Part shown: positions 16,970-28,704 of the stretch, one piece after another | Layout: every line of letters starts with the position of its first letter | How positions within the stretch are numbered: the first letter of the stretch is position 1 | Assembly: GCF_001424545.1 (NCBI RefSeq) | Contig: NZ_LMQL01000009.1 | Coordinates: 124,001 to 188,000, forward strand | DNA length: 64,000 nucleotides | Source of the DNA: Ramlibacter sp. Leaf400 | GTDB lineage: Bacteria > Pseudomonadota > Gammaproteobacteria > Burkholderiales > Burkholderiaceae_C | Direction of reading: 5' to 3' | Translations under genes and position numbers: made by a program | The notes under the pieces: generated by a model | What the model saw: the letters and a program-made list of their open reading frames with translations, nothing else | The model's database searches: none | What the model was told of the DNA's origin: nothing

Positions 16970-18487
16970 TTACCGATTGCTCGGGAAGCTGAACATGACC
17001 CCTTCTCGAATGCCAGCCGAGGGCCAGCGCTGCGTGATGGTCTTGCGCTTCGTGTAGAAGCGCACGGAGTCCGGCCCGTAGGCATGCAGATCCCCGAACA
17101 AGGATCGCTTCCACCCGCCGAACGAGTGATAGGCCACCGGCACCGGCAGTGGAACATTCACTCCGACCATGCCGACCTGGATGTTGTCGCTGAAGAACCG
17201 CGCCGCTTCGCCGTCGCGAGTGAAGATGCAAGTGCCGTTGCCGTACTCGTGCGCGTCGATCATCTGCATCGCCTCCTCCAGCGACGCGGCGCGTATCACG
17301 CCCAGGACGGGGCCGAAGATTTCATCCTTGTAGATCGACATCTCCGGCGTGACGTGATCGAACAGGCAGGGGCCCAGGTAGTAGCCCCCCTCATGGCCCT
17401 CGACCTTCACGTTCCGGCCATCGACCACCAGTTTCGCACCCGACGCCACGCCGGCGTCCACATACGATCTGACCTTCTCGAAATGCGGCCTCGTGACCAG
17501 CGGTCCCATGTCGTTGGTGTCGTCGCTGCCGGGCCCGACCTTCATCTTGGCGATCTCCGCCTTCAGGCCTTCAACCACCGCGTCGCCTGCCTCGTTGCCG
17601 ATCGCGACCACGAGCGGGATGGCCATGCAGCGCTCGCCGCAGGAGCCGTAGGCCGCGCCCATCAACGCGCTCACCGCGTTGGGGATGTCCGCGTCCGGCA
17701 TCACCACGGCAAAGTTCTTGGCGCCACCAAGAGCCTGCACGCGCTTGCCGTGGGCACAGCCGGTGCTGTAGATGTACTCGGCGATGGCCGTGGAGCCGAC
17801 GAAGCTGATCGCCTTCACGCGGGAATCGGTCAGCAGCGTGTCCACGGCTTCCTTGTCTCCGTTCACCACGTTCAGCACGCCCGGCGGCAGGCCCGCTTCC
17901 AGCGCCAGTTCCGCGACGAAAAGCGTCGAGGAAGGCGTGCGTTCGGCGGGCTTGAGCACGAAGGTGTTTCCGCAGGCGACGGCCATCGGCCACATCCACA
18001 GGGACACCATCACCGGAAAATTGAACGGGGTGATGCCGCTGCACACGCCCAATGCCTGGAACTCGCTCCAGGAGTCGATGGCCGGTCCGACGTTCTTCGA
18101 GTGTTCGCCCTTGAGGAGCTGGGGTGCATAGCTGGCGAACTCGACGTTCTCGATGCCGCGGATGATCTCGCCCATGGCGTCGGACTGCACCTTGCCATGC
18201 TCGGCCGTGATGAGTGCGCACAGCTTGTCGGCGTTTTCTTCCAGCAGGGTCTTCATGCGACTCAGGACGCGCGCACGCTTGAGGGGCGGTGTGTTCCGCC
18301 ACGCGGGAAAAGCCGCCTGGGCCGAGGCGATGGCCTGTTCGACGGTCAGCTTGTCGGCCAGGGCGACACTCTTGCTGGACAGGCCGGTGGCCGGATCGAA
18401 GATCGGCTGGAAGCGGTCGCCGCCGGCGACGTGTCTACCGTCGATGAAATGACCCAACACGGTGGTCACGCTTTTGTCGCGATGCAT
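16970..18487 (-). CDS. mmsA: CoA-acylating (methyl)malonate-semialdehyde dehydrogenase
   Basis: 505 residues from the ATG at 18487; the in-frame upstream extension has shadow composition. Family signatures: ITPFNFPVMVSLWMWP, LGGAKNF and the catalytic region GSCGERCMA with Cys287. Known enzymes convert methylmalonate or malonate semialdehyde plus CoA and NAD to propionyl- or acetyl-CoA. Here it is the last gene of a Rut-like operon, 59 bases after rutD. It is well placed to turn the malonic semialdehyde made by RutC/RutD into acetyl-CoA, replacing the RutE reductase of E. coli (inference). Valine catabolism is the alternative role. Confidence 0.92.
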   Translation of the reverse strand: MHRDKSVTTVLGHFIDGRHVAGGDRFQPIFDPATGLSSKSVALADKLTVEQAIASAQAAFPAWRNTPPLKRARVLSRMKTLLEENADKLCALITAEHGKVQSDAMGEIIRGIENVEFASYAPQLLKGEHSKNVGPAIDSWSEFQALGVCSGITPFNFPVMVSLWMWPMAVACGNTFVLKPAERTPSSTLFVAELALEAGLPPGVLNVVNGDKEAVDTLLTDSRVKAISFVGSTAIAEYIYSTGCAHGKRVQALGGAKNFAVVMPDADIPNAVSALMGAAYGSCGERCMAIPLVVAIGNEAGDAVVEGLKAEIAKMKVGPGSDDTNDMGPLVTRPHFEKVRSYVDAGVASGAKLVVDGRNVKVEGHEGGYYLGPCLFDHVTPEMSIYKDEIFGPVLGVIRAASLEEAMQMIDAHEYGNGTCIFTRDGEAARFFSDNIQVGMVGVNVPLPVPVAYHSFGGWKRSLFGDLHAYGPDSVRFYTKRKTITQRWPSAGIREGVMFSFPSNR

Positions 18488-18546
18488 GGGAAACCTCTGA
18501 ATCTGATGGGGATGAAGCAGTGCCGGATCGTGTCGCCGCGAGCGGC

Positions 18547-19320
18547 TCACAAGTACAGGAAGTCCGTCACCACCGAGTTGAAGGCCGCGGGGTCCGTGAT
18601 GTTGGACGCGTGCCCCCCGTGGTCGAACAGGTGAAGGTGGGCGTTCGGCAACCCTTGCGCCAGGCGCTGCGAAGCGGTCCATGGCACGAGCACATCGTCA
18701 CGGGTCGCCACCACCAGCGTCGACGTCTGGATGTCGCCCAGCTGGGACGACACGTCGAAGGCCCTCAGCGCCGCAATGCGCTTGAGCAAGGTGTCGCGGC
18801 CCTGGAAGTGCCGGACACCGTGCGCTTCCTCCTGCGCCACCCATTCCGCGTGCTCCGACAGCCAGGCAGCGGGGTACAGGAAGAGAGGCTGCGCCTGCAC
18901 ATAGGCCTCGGCCCCGCCGGCGTCGAGCAAGCGCTGGCGGACTGCGAAGCAACGCGCGGTATGAGTGTCCAGCCGGTCCCATGCGTTGACCAGCACGAGA
19001 CGGTCCAGACGCTCTGGACAACGCCGTGCCAGCTCGAGCCCGACCAGGCCGCCGAGCGCATGCCCCATGAAATGGCAGCGGCCGATTTCGGCTTCGTCGA
19101 GGATGCCGATGACGTCGTCCACCATATGGGCGATGGAATAGCCCTCCGGCAACGGCTCCCGGTTGCGGCCGGTCCCGCGCTGGTCGTACAGCACGACGCG
19201 AAGCTGCGGAGCCAGCGCGTCGAGCTGCGGCTGCCAGTAAGACCCGGCGCCGCCCAAACCCGCGGAAAGCAGGATGGTCGGCGCACCGGCCTCGGTGCGA
19301 CCCCGGATCTCGTATTTCAC
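18547..19320 (-). CDS. rutD: RutD-like alpha/beta-fold protein (nucleophile position is Ala)
   Basis: 257 residues from a GTG at 19320 that overlaps the stop of the ATPase gene (GTGA). It matches E. coli RutD closely over its length as I recall that sequence: SAGLGGAGSYWQPQL, LYDQRGTGRN, GYSIAHM and QPLFLYPAAWL. RutD promotes aminoacrylate hydrolysis to malonic semialdehyde in pyrimidine catabolism. The nucleophile elbow reads GHALG with Ala88 where hydrolases have Ser, as I recall for E. coli RutD. His is kept in GGHASN. It sits directly upstream of mmsA and is probably co-transcribed with it. Confidence 0.9.
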   Translation of the reverse strand: MKYEIRGRTEAGAPTILLSAGLGGAGSYWQPQLDALAPQLRVVLYDQRGTGRNREPLPEGYSIAHMVDDVIGILDEAEIGRCHFMGHALGGLVGLELARRCPERLDRLVLVNAWDRLDTHTARCFAVRQRLLDAGGAEAYVQAQPLFLYPAAWLSEHAEWVAQEEAHGVRHFQGRDTLLKRIAALRAFDVSSQLGDIQTSTLVVATRDDVLVPWTASQRLAQGLPNAHLHLFDHGGHASNITDPAAFNSVVTDFLYL

Positions 19321-20099
19321 GCGGCCACCTCGATGCCGAGTTCACCCCAGATCTGGTCGTACAACAGGTTGAAGGCGGGCAGCTTGCGGATCCGCAGCGG
19401 GTGGCGGAACTCCGCGGGAATGTCGATGTCGTGCACGGCATGCACGCGCCCCGGCCGGTGGGTGATCACGACGATCCGGTCGGCCATCGTGATGGCCTCG
19501 CCCACGTCGTGCGTCACGAGCACGACGCTGCACTGCCGCTCGCGAATGATCCGCAGCATGTCGCCCTGCAGGATCAGCCGGGTCTGGCTGTCCAGTGCGG
19601 AGAACGGCTCGTCGAGCAGGATCACGTCCGGATTGAAGGCGAGCGTCCGCATGAACGCCACCCGCTGGCGCATGCCGCCGGACAGTGCGGACGGCAGGCT
19701 GTTCTCGAAATCTTTCAAGCCATAGGCCGAGATGAGCTCCCGCGCGATGCGGTCCGCTTCCTTGCGGGGGACGTGCCGCACTTCCAGCCCGATGATGACG
19801 TTCTCCAATACCGTGCGCCACGGCAGGAGCAGGTCCTTCTGCAGCATGTAGCCGACGTGGCCGGTGGCATCGTGCACTGGCACGCCGTCGATCAGGATCG
19901 AGCCCCGCGTGGGCTCCAGCAGCCCGGAGATGATGTTGAACAGCGTCGTCTTGCCGCAGCCGGAGGGACCGACGATGGCCACCACTTCTCCGCGCCGCAA
20001 ATCGAAGCTGATGTCCTCGATGGCGGTCACCGCCTTGGGCGTGCCTTCGTTGAACGTCATGCCGACGTTGCGGGCATTGAGTACGACGTCGCGCTTCAT
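19317..20099 (-). CDS. ABC transporter ATP-binding protein (nitrate/sulfonate/pyrimidine type)
   Basis: 260 residues. Walker A GPSGCGKTT (about 44-52), signature LSGGMRQRV, Walker B VILLDEPFSALD and the His-loop LVTHDVGEAI are all intact. It belongs to the SsuB/TauB/ThiZ-type group. Start and stop both overlap neighbours by 4 bases (rutD-like gene upstream, rutD downstream), so it lies inside one translationally coupled operon. With the permease at 20919 and binding protein at 22921 it completes an importer that would replace the RutG permease. Confidence 0.93.
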   Translation of the reverse strand: MKRDVVLNARNVGMTFNEGTPKAVTAIEDISFDLRRGEVVAIVGPSGCGKTTLFNIISGLLEPTRGSILIDGVPVHDATGHVGYMLQKDLLLPWRTVLENVIIGLEVRHVPRKEADRIARELISAYGLKDFENSLPSALSGGMRQRVAFMRTLAFNPDVILLDEPFSALDSQTRLILQGDMLRIIRERQCSVVLVTHDVGEAITMADRIVVITHRPGRVHAVHDIDIPAEFRHPLRIRKLPAFNLLYDQIWGELGIEVAA

Positions 20100-20908
20100 G
20101 GCTGCGCTCCTTGTTTCATCCGGTGTTGCTCCAGGAAGGCGAGCACCGTTTCGTTGAAAAGATCCGGTTCGGTCCGCGACATCGCGTGGGCGCCGTGCGG
20201 CATGCGGGCGAGCTGCGCCCCGGGGATGCGTCGCGCCAGCAGTTCCGAGGAATGAGGCGGCGTGAGGATGTCGTCGTCGGCCACCAGGACGAGGCTGGGA
20301 CAGCGGATCCGCTCAAGGTAAGGCAGGCCGTCGAACGCCATGATGCCGTTCAGGCGCGCCTCCAGGATCGAGGCGGAGGGCGATGCCCCGGTGGCCGTGG
20401 CCACCTCCCGTTCCAGCGCCTCGTCGTTCGCGCAGATGTAGTCCGGCGGATAGAGGAACAGCGGCGTGGCCCGGTGGTATTCGCCGGGACCCGCCTTCTG
20501 CAGCACCAGTCGGCGCAACCGCAGGCACCGGGCCATCTGCGCGTCCAGCGTCGCCCAGGTGGCGTACAGGACCAGGCTCGCGATGCGCGACGGCTGCGTG
20601 GCGGCCAGTACCTGCCCGATCGCGCCGCCCGTGGAGTGGCCCACCAGGTGGGCGCGCCTGATGTCCAGCGCGTCCATGAGCTTCAGCAGGTCCGCGGCCA
20701 TCAGCTCCACGGAGTACGGCATCTCGCAGCGCGTGCTGCGGCCAGTTCCGCGGTGGTCGTGGAGCACGACCTGGTAGCGCGCGGCGAGGGCTTCGACGTT
20801 CGGCTGCCAGTAGCTGGCCGCGCCGCCCAGCCCGGCGACCAGCAGCAAGGGTTCGCCCGTGCCGACGACCTCGTAGTGGATCTCGGCATCGCCGATGTTC
20901 ACGTGCAT
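20096..20908 (-). CDS. Second RutD-like alpha/beta hydrolase (Ser nucleophile present)
   Basis: 270 residues, clearly paralogous to the RutD gene two genes downstream: VAGLGGAASYWQPNVEAL, HDHRGTGRST, ATPLFLYPPDYI. Unlike that copy its elbow is GHSTGG with Ser92. An acid in VADDDILTP and a His in HGAHAMS complete a plausible catalytic triad, so it should be an active hydrolase. Its stop overlaps the ATPase start by 4 bases. Possible roles are aminoacrylate or carbamate-type hydrolysis, or removing a substituent from a modified pyrimidine breakdown product; none is proven. Confidence 0.88.
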   Translation of the reverse strand: MHVNIGDAEIHYEVVGTGEPLLLVAGLGGAASYWQPNVEALAARYQVVLHDHRGTGRSTRCEMPYSVELMAADLLKLMDALDIRRAHLVGHSTGGAIGQVLAATQPSRIASLVLYATWATLDAQMARCLRLRRLVLQKAGPGEYHRATPLFLYPPDYICANDEALEREVATATGASPSASILEARLNGIMAFDGLPYLERIRCPSLVLVADDDILTPPHSSELLARRIPGAQLARMPHGAHAMSRTEPDLFNETVLAFLEQHRMKQGAQP

Positions 20909-20918
20909 GGCGGCTCCC

Positions 20919-21779
20919 TCAACGCCAGGTGAGGCGACGCTCGATCCAGCCGACGATCGCGTCCAGGACCAGGGCGAGCGCCATCAGGGCGAAGATGCCG
21001 ACCCACACGCCATTCAGGTTGTAGAGCGTGCCGGCGTAGTACACCAGGTAGCCCAGCCCCTTTTCGGCCGAGATGTACTCGCCGACGACGGCGCCGATCA
21101 TGGCGAAGCCGATGTTGAGCCGGAAGGCCGACGCGATCCATGGCACGGACCCGGGCACGATGACCATGCGGAAGATTTGCAGCCGCTTGGCGCCGAGCGC
21201 CCGCAGCATGCGCACGTAGTCCTGATCGACCTCCTGGCTGCCGGTGTAGCTGGTGAGCAGCGCGACGATGAACGTGATGGCCGCCGCCACGGCGATCTTC
21301 GACTCGATGCCCACGCCGAACCACACGATGATGAGCGGCGCCAGGGCGATCTTGGGCAGGCCGTTGAGTGCCACCATCAGAGGCCGCAGGATGGCCGCGG
21401 CGGTCGGCGACAGCCACAGGAGCAATCCCGCGGCCGAACCGAGCACGCTGCCGATCAGGAAGCCGATGATGGCCTCCTGGGCGGTGACCCAGGTGTCGGC
21501 CAGCAGTTGCCCGGACGCGAGCCGGAGCACGAACTCGCGCCACACGCCGCTGGGCTGGCCATAGGAATAGACCGGGAGCCACTGGGCGCGCACCGCGACC
21601 TCCCATGCCAGGAAGATGCATGCGAGCAGCAGCACCTGACCGATCAGGACACGCAGCGCGGTCTTGCCGGTCCGCGGCCTGGGCCTGGCCTCGCGCGCCG
21701 GCTTTTCTGGTACTTGCGCGCCAGCTTGGGCGTCGGGTGGGCTGAAGGGCACGGCGGATACGGCGTTGGTGTGTGCCAT
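20919..21779 (-). CDS. ABC transporter permease (SsuC/ThiX type)
   Basis: 286 residues from the ATG at 21779; a GTG at 21785 overlapping the rutC stop is an alternative. A Pro-rich cytoplasmic leader of about 40 residues precedes about six transmembrane helices. The EAA-type loop reads RMLRALGAKRLQIFRMVIVPG and contacts the ATPase. Two bases separate this ATG from the rutC stop region, and 10 bases separate its stop from the next gene. It forms the membrane channel of the importer coded in this operon. Confidence 0.92.
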   Translation of the reverse strand: MAHTNAVSAVPFSPPDAQAGAQVPEKPAREARPRPRTGKTALRVLIGQVLLLACIFLAWEVAVRAQWLPVYSYGQPSGVWREFVLRLASGQLLADTWVTAQEAIIGFLIGSVLGSAAGLLLWLSPTAAAILRPLMVALNGLPKIALAPLIIVWFGVGIESKIAVAAAITFIVALLTSYTGSQEVDQDYVRMLRALGAKRLQIFRMVIVPGSVPWIASAFRLNIGFAMIGAVVGEYISAEKGLGYLVYYAGTLYNLNGVWVGIFALMALALVLDAIVGWIERRLTWR

Positions 21780-21781
21780 CG

Positions 21782-22171
21782 TCACTTCTCGCCGACGTAC
21801 GCCGTCGTGGCGATCTCGACCAGGAACTCAGGGCGCACGAGGTCGGCCCTGATGCAGTAGCGAGCGGGCGGACTCTCGGGAAAGTATTCCTTGTAGACGA
21901 CGTTCATGGCCGCGTAGTCGCCCAGGTCCTTCAGGAAGATCTGGTTGAACACCACGTCCTTCATCGTGCCACCGGCCGTCTCGATGACGGACTTGATGGT
22001 GTCCAGGACGATGCGTGTCTGCTCCTTGGCATCGCCCACGGCGAGGGTCTCACCCTTGCTGCCGATGGCGAGCGTGCCGGAAACGTAGACGAAACCGCCT
22101 GCCTTGACGCCGGGGCTGTAGGGCGCCAGCGGCGGAGCGGAACCGGGAGGGATGAGGACGGTGAAGGACAT
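21782..22171 (-). CDS. rutC: RutC, 3-aminoacrylate deaminase (RidA family)
   Basis: 129 residues, AGGAG upstream of the ATG. It tracks E. coli RutC through the whole length as I remember it: IPPGSAPPLAPYSPG, GGFVYVSGTLA, VIETAGGTMKDV, PARYCIRADLV and LVEIATTAYV. The RidA active-site Arg is in ARYCIRAD. The enzyme speeds deamination of 3-aminoacrylate in the cytoplasm. It follows rutB by 42 bases in the same operon. Generic RidA proteins lack this RutC-type start, so the specific assignment is good. Confidence 0.92.
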   Translation of the reverse strand: MSFTVLIPPGSAPPLAPYSPGVKAGGFVYVSGTLAIGSKGETLAVGDAKEQTRIVLDTIKSVIETAGGTMKDVVFNQIFLKDLGDYAAMNVVYKEYFPESPPARYCIRADLVRPEFLVEIATTAYVGEK

Positions 22172-22213
22172 GGGGTGGCTCCTGTCGTGAACGGGGAAAG
22201 GGCGGGCCGGCCT

Positions 22214-22900
22214 TCAGGCCGTGGCCGGCTCGACACAGGCTTCGACGAACTGGTCGACGGTGGTGGTCCAGCCGAAGAATCGTTCGACGTTGTAGACCGT
22301 CGCGTCCTGGATGTAGGCCGGGCCAGCCTGGAAGCAGGCGTCGCGGATCAGCACCGGGAAGTACTCGTGGAAGAAGGCGTCGCGGATGGTCGACTCGACA
22401 CAGACGTTGGTCGCCGTGCCGCACACGAGCATCGTGTCGATGCCGCGGCTGCGCAGGAGACTGTCCAGTGCGGTGCTCGTGAAGCCGCTGTAGCGCGGCT
22501 TGGGGATGACGATGTCCCCTGGACGCGGCTGGAGGGCATCCACGAAGGCGTAGTCCCAGGTGCCCTTCGTGAGCAGCATCCCGGCAAGCTCCGGGCGCTC
22601 GCGCATCAGCTTCAGCGAGTTGCCCTTGCGCTGGTTGACCGACCCCGGCCCACCGGCCTCCTTTTGTTCCCTGTCCCAGCCGTTCTGCAGCCAGAAGACC
22701 TGGATGCCAGACCTGTAGGCGGCATCCAGCGCGCGCTGGATCGCCGGGACGACGGAGGCGGTGGCCGAGAGATCGACCCCCAGGTGGCTGAAGTAGCCAC
22801 CGGGCGAGCAGTAGCCGTTCTGCATGTCGACCACCACCAGGGCGCTGCGCGCGGGATCGATTTCGAATGCTTCGGGACGGGCGGAAAGATGGAAAGGCAT
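22214..22900 (-). CDS. rutB: RutB, ureidoacrylate amidohydrolase (isochorismatase fold)
   Basis: 228 residues from the ATG at 22900. Catalytic Asp25 (VVVDMQNGYCSPGGY), Lys134 (IPKPRYSGF) and Cys167 (GTATNVCVES) form the cysteine-hydrolase triad. Segments FWLQNGWD, EAGGPGS, LTKGTWDY and TTVDQF match RutB rather than other isochorismatase-like hydrolases. RutB splits (peroxy)ureidoacrylate to aminoacrylate, carbamate and, on decay, CO2 and NH3. It is 20 bases downstream of the binding-protein gene. In E. coli it acts after RutA, which is absent here. Confidence 0.93.
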   Translation of the reverse strand: MPFHLSARPEAFEIDPARSALVVVDMQNGYCSPGGYFSHLGVDLSATASVVPAIQRALDAAYRSGIQVFWLQNGWDREQKEAGGPGSVNQRKGNSLKLMRERPELAGMLLTKGTWDYAFVDALQPRPGDIVIPKPRYSGFTSTALDSLLRSRGIDTMLVCGTATNVCVESTIRDAFFHEYFPVLIRDACFQAGPAYIQDATVYNVERFFGWTTTVDQFVEACVEPATA

Positions 22901-22920
22901 GGGAGAAGACGGATCGGTGT

Positions 22921-23982
22921 TCAAGCTTTCTTCACGGCCTTGGTCGCGCGCTCGGCGAACCGGTTGTCGACCATGTCCTCGTAGGGGCGGGGAGACTTCA
23001 CGGAACCTCCAGCCAGCTCCAGGGCCATGTTGGTGTCCCATTCCTGCTTGGAGATCGTCGGGTTCACGGGGATGGCCGTCGACTTGGTCAGGAGGTTCTC
23101 GCCCGCTGCGCGGATGACCGCGGGTTCCACCTGCGGGAACTCGGCGATCGAGGTCTTCACGAACAGCTCGCGGTCGGCGTGCAATGCGGCCTGGGACTCG
23201 GCGATGGCATTGCAGAAAGCCTGCACCAGCGCCGGGTCCTTCTCGACCAGGCTCTTCTGGGCGATCGCGGTCGTCCACGACAGCGGGCCGATGACGTCGG
23301 CGAAGGCGAACACGGGCTCGAGGCCGAACTTCTGCTTGGCCAGGCTCACGTCCCACTCGAACATGGTCGCGACGTCCGCACGCCCGTCGAGCACCGCTTG
23401 CGCCTGGGCGCCGGCCGGCAACTGCAGGAACTTGACCCCCGCGCCTTCGGGGTCGAAGCCGCCTCGCTCCTTCATGGCGAAGGTCGGCATCTGGATGGTG
23501 GAGGACGGGAACCGCAGCGTCGCGATCGTCTTGCCGCGGAAATCCTCGATCTTCTTGATGCTGGAGCCCGGCTTGGCGACGGCCCACATCGCCACTCCGC
23601 CAACGATCTTCGCGATGTTGGTCAGCTGGGCCCCTTCGTTGGTGGCGTTCACGGACATGCCCGCGCCGGTCACGGCGAAGCTCGCCTTGCCCGAGAGCAC
23701 GACGGGCACGGCCAGCGCGATGCCGCCGGCCGAGCTCACCGCCACGTCGAGCCCATGCTTGCGGAAGTAGCCGCCGTGCTTGGCGGCATAGAGCGACACG
23801 TACATGCCAAGGTGGATGGCCTCCGAGACGGAGATGCTCTTGAGGCCCTGGGCAATGGCTGGCGCGCCGACACTGCCAAGCAAGGCGCCGAAGCTGGCGG
23901 CACCTGCGCCGATCAGTACTTCTCTGCGGGTGCGGGTGATCACGGCCGGGGCCGTGATGGCTGGGATGGGGGGCTTGGTCAT
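22921..23982 (-). CDS. ABC transporter substrate-binding protein (NMT1/SsuA-like), Tat signal
   Basis: 353 residues from the ATG at 23982, preceded by AGGAGTTCCG; a GTG at 24003 is weaker. A twin-arginine signal TRTRREVLIGAGAASFG lies at about residues 16-32. The mature protein starts at about LKSISVSEAIHLGMYVSLYAA. The IALAVPVVLSGKASFAVTG and DFRGKTIATLRFPSS segments are typical of the NMT1/THI5/SsuA group, some members of which bind pyrimidines. First gene of the Rut-like operon, so its ligand is probably the precursor degraded by RutB/C/D. Confidence 0.9.
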   Translation of the reverse strand: MTKPPIPAITAPAVITRTRREVLIGAGAASFGALLGSVGAPAIAQGLKSISVSEAIHLGMYVSLYAAKHGGYFRKHGLDVAVSSAGGIALAVPVVLSGKASFAVTGAGMSVNATNEGAQLTNIAKIVGGVAMWAVAKPGSSIKKIEDFRGKTIATLRFPSSTIQMPTFAMKERGGFDPEGAGVKFLQLPAGAQAQAVLDGRADVATMFEWDVSLAKQKFGLEPVFAFADVIGPLSWTTAIAQKSLVEKDPALVQAFCNAIAESQAALHADRELFVKTSIAEFPQVEPAVIRAAGENLLTKSTAIPVNPTISKQEWDTNMALELAGGSVKSPRPYEDMVDNRFAERATKAVKKA

Positions 23983-24026
23983 CGGAACTCCTGTGAAGCG
24001 CACTCAGAGTACGGCGGGAGTTCGTG

Positions 24027-24065
24027 TTCTGTAAATTGCCGTCTCTGTCATGCCGTATTGCAGAA
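24027..24065. promoter_or_regulatory. Candidate operator upstream of the Rut-like operon
   Basis: TTCTGTAA (24027-24034) and TTGCAGAA (24058-24065) form an inverted repeat matching at 7 of 8 positions with a 23-base spacer. Within it TGCCGT occurs twice. It lies about 45-85 bases upstream of the binding-protein ATG, between that gene and the LysR gene, where an activator site would be expected. Confidence 0.45.
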
Positions 24066-24137
24066 AAGGCAACACTCCGAGGAGAGAACGGCGCCGCCGC
24101 CATGGCGGCTCCGGGAAAACACGGGGGGAAGGCAGCT

Positions 24138-25058
24138 TCAGGCCCGACGCTTCTTCACGTTCTTGCCGGCGACCGCAATCTCATCCGTGAGAAGGCTCAG
24201 GAAGGCGCGGGCAGCATGCGGCAGCGGCCGGTCACGATGCACGCACACGGCGGAGCGGGCCGCAGCGAAGTCCGGCTCGTCCACCGGCACCAGGAGAAGA
24301 GCACCCATCTCGACTTCGTGCGTGACGTTCAGCGCAGGCATGAAAGCGATGACCTGTCCCGTGACGGCCATCGTCTTCGTCAGCTCGAGCGAGTTGGTCG
24401 TGACGACTACCTTGGGCTCGTAGCCGTACTTGCGAACGGCCCGATCGAAGACCTGGCGCAAGCCGAAGCTGTGCTCGGGCAGCGCCAGCGGTTGCTTGCA
24501 GATATCCACCATGCGCAGGCTCTTGCGCCGGGCGTAGGGATGGCTCTTGGCCACCAGGCAGGAAATCGGCTCGATGAACTCGCCCACCACTTCGATTTCG
24601 GCCCGCGGCGCCGCATTGAAGGTGACGCCAATATCCGTCCAGTCCTCGAGCAGCGCCTCGACTATGCGGTCCGTCGGCGCCGTCTGCACGTTGAAGGAGA
24701 CGTCGGGGTAGCGCCGGTTGAACTCGGCAATGATGCGCGGCAAGAAGTCCGAGACCAGGCCTTCCAACACCCAGATCGTGATCTCGCCGCGTCGCAGCCC
24801 CCGCAGGTCGTCCAGTGCCACGCGTGCCCGCTCCAGGTCCTGGAAGATCCGCCGCGTTTCGCGATGCAGCACCTCGCCGGCGGCGGTGAGCTGGACACCG
24901 AGCTTGGAGCGCTCGAACAGCACCGCGTCGAACTCGTCCTCGAGCTGCGCGATCTGCCGGCTGACCGCGGAAGGCGCTACATGCAGTCGATCGGCGGCCC
25001 GCCGGACCGAACCGAGCTTGGCGACCTCGTGGAAGTACCGGATCGTCAGGAATCGCAT
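24138..25058 (-). CDS. LysR-family transcriptional regulator (next to Rut-like operon)
   Basis: 306 residues from the ATG at 25058. The winged helix-turn-helix is FHEVAKLGSVRRAADRLHVAPSAVSRQ split over residues 9-35, followed by IAQLEDEF and a LysR effector domain. The C-terminus is basic (KNVKKRRA). The gene lies on the same strand as, and 155 bases upstream of, the binding-protein gene of the Rut-like operon. It is the likeliest regulator of that operon. No RutR (TetR-type) gene is present. Confidence 0.9.
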   Translation of the reverse strand: MRFLTIRYFHEVAKLGSVRRAADRLHVAPSAVSRQIAQLEDEFDAVLFERSKLGVQLTAAGEVLHRETRRIFQDLERARVALDDLRGLRRGEITIWVLEGLVSDFLPRIIAEFNRRYPDVSFNVQTAPTDRIVEALLEDWTDIGVTFNAAPRAEIEVVGEFIEPISCLVAKSHPYARRKSLRMVDICKQPLALPEHSFGLRQVFDRAVRKYGYEPKVVVTTNSLELTKTMAVTGQVIAFMPALNVTHEVEMGALLLVPVDEPDFAAARSAVCVHRDRPLPHAARAFLSLLTDEIAVAGKNVKKRRA

Positions 25059-25146
25059 GCCGAGGCGAGGGGCGGTTGCGAAGGGGACGGCTATGGTACG
25101 GCATGCCGCGCGTGCGCCAGCAATTCGCACGCCCATTCCCAGGGCC

Positions 25147-28600
<3,454 letters not shown>

Positions 28601-28704
28601 CTAGAAACCGTAACAATCCCATTCACGATCGTTGTTTTGTCGAGCAACCCCTTGGTTCCCCCTCGGCACGCCCCTTAAATTGAGGGATCGACGGAGGCAG
28701 AGCA

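Noticed and set aside
17084-18634. 516-codon plus-strand frame
   Set aside because: Antisense to mmsA, which has the full aldehyde-dehydrogenase signature.
18547-20908. Possibility that the two alpha/beta hydrolases are NicD-type deformylases
   Set aside because: They share RutD-specific blocks (GLGG-GSYWQP, FLYP) and sit with rutB and rutC, while a clear NicD with its own motifs is present at 47092.
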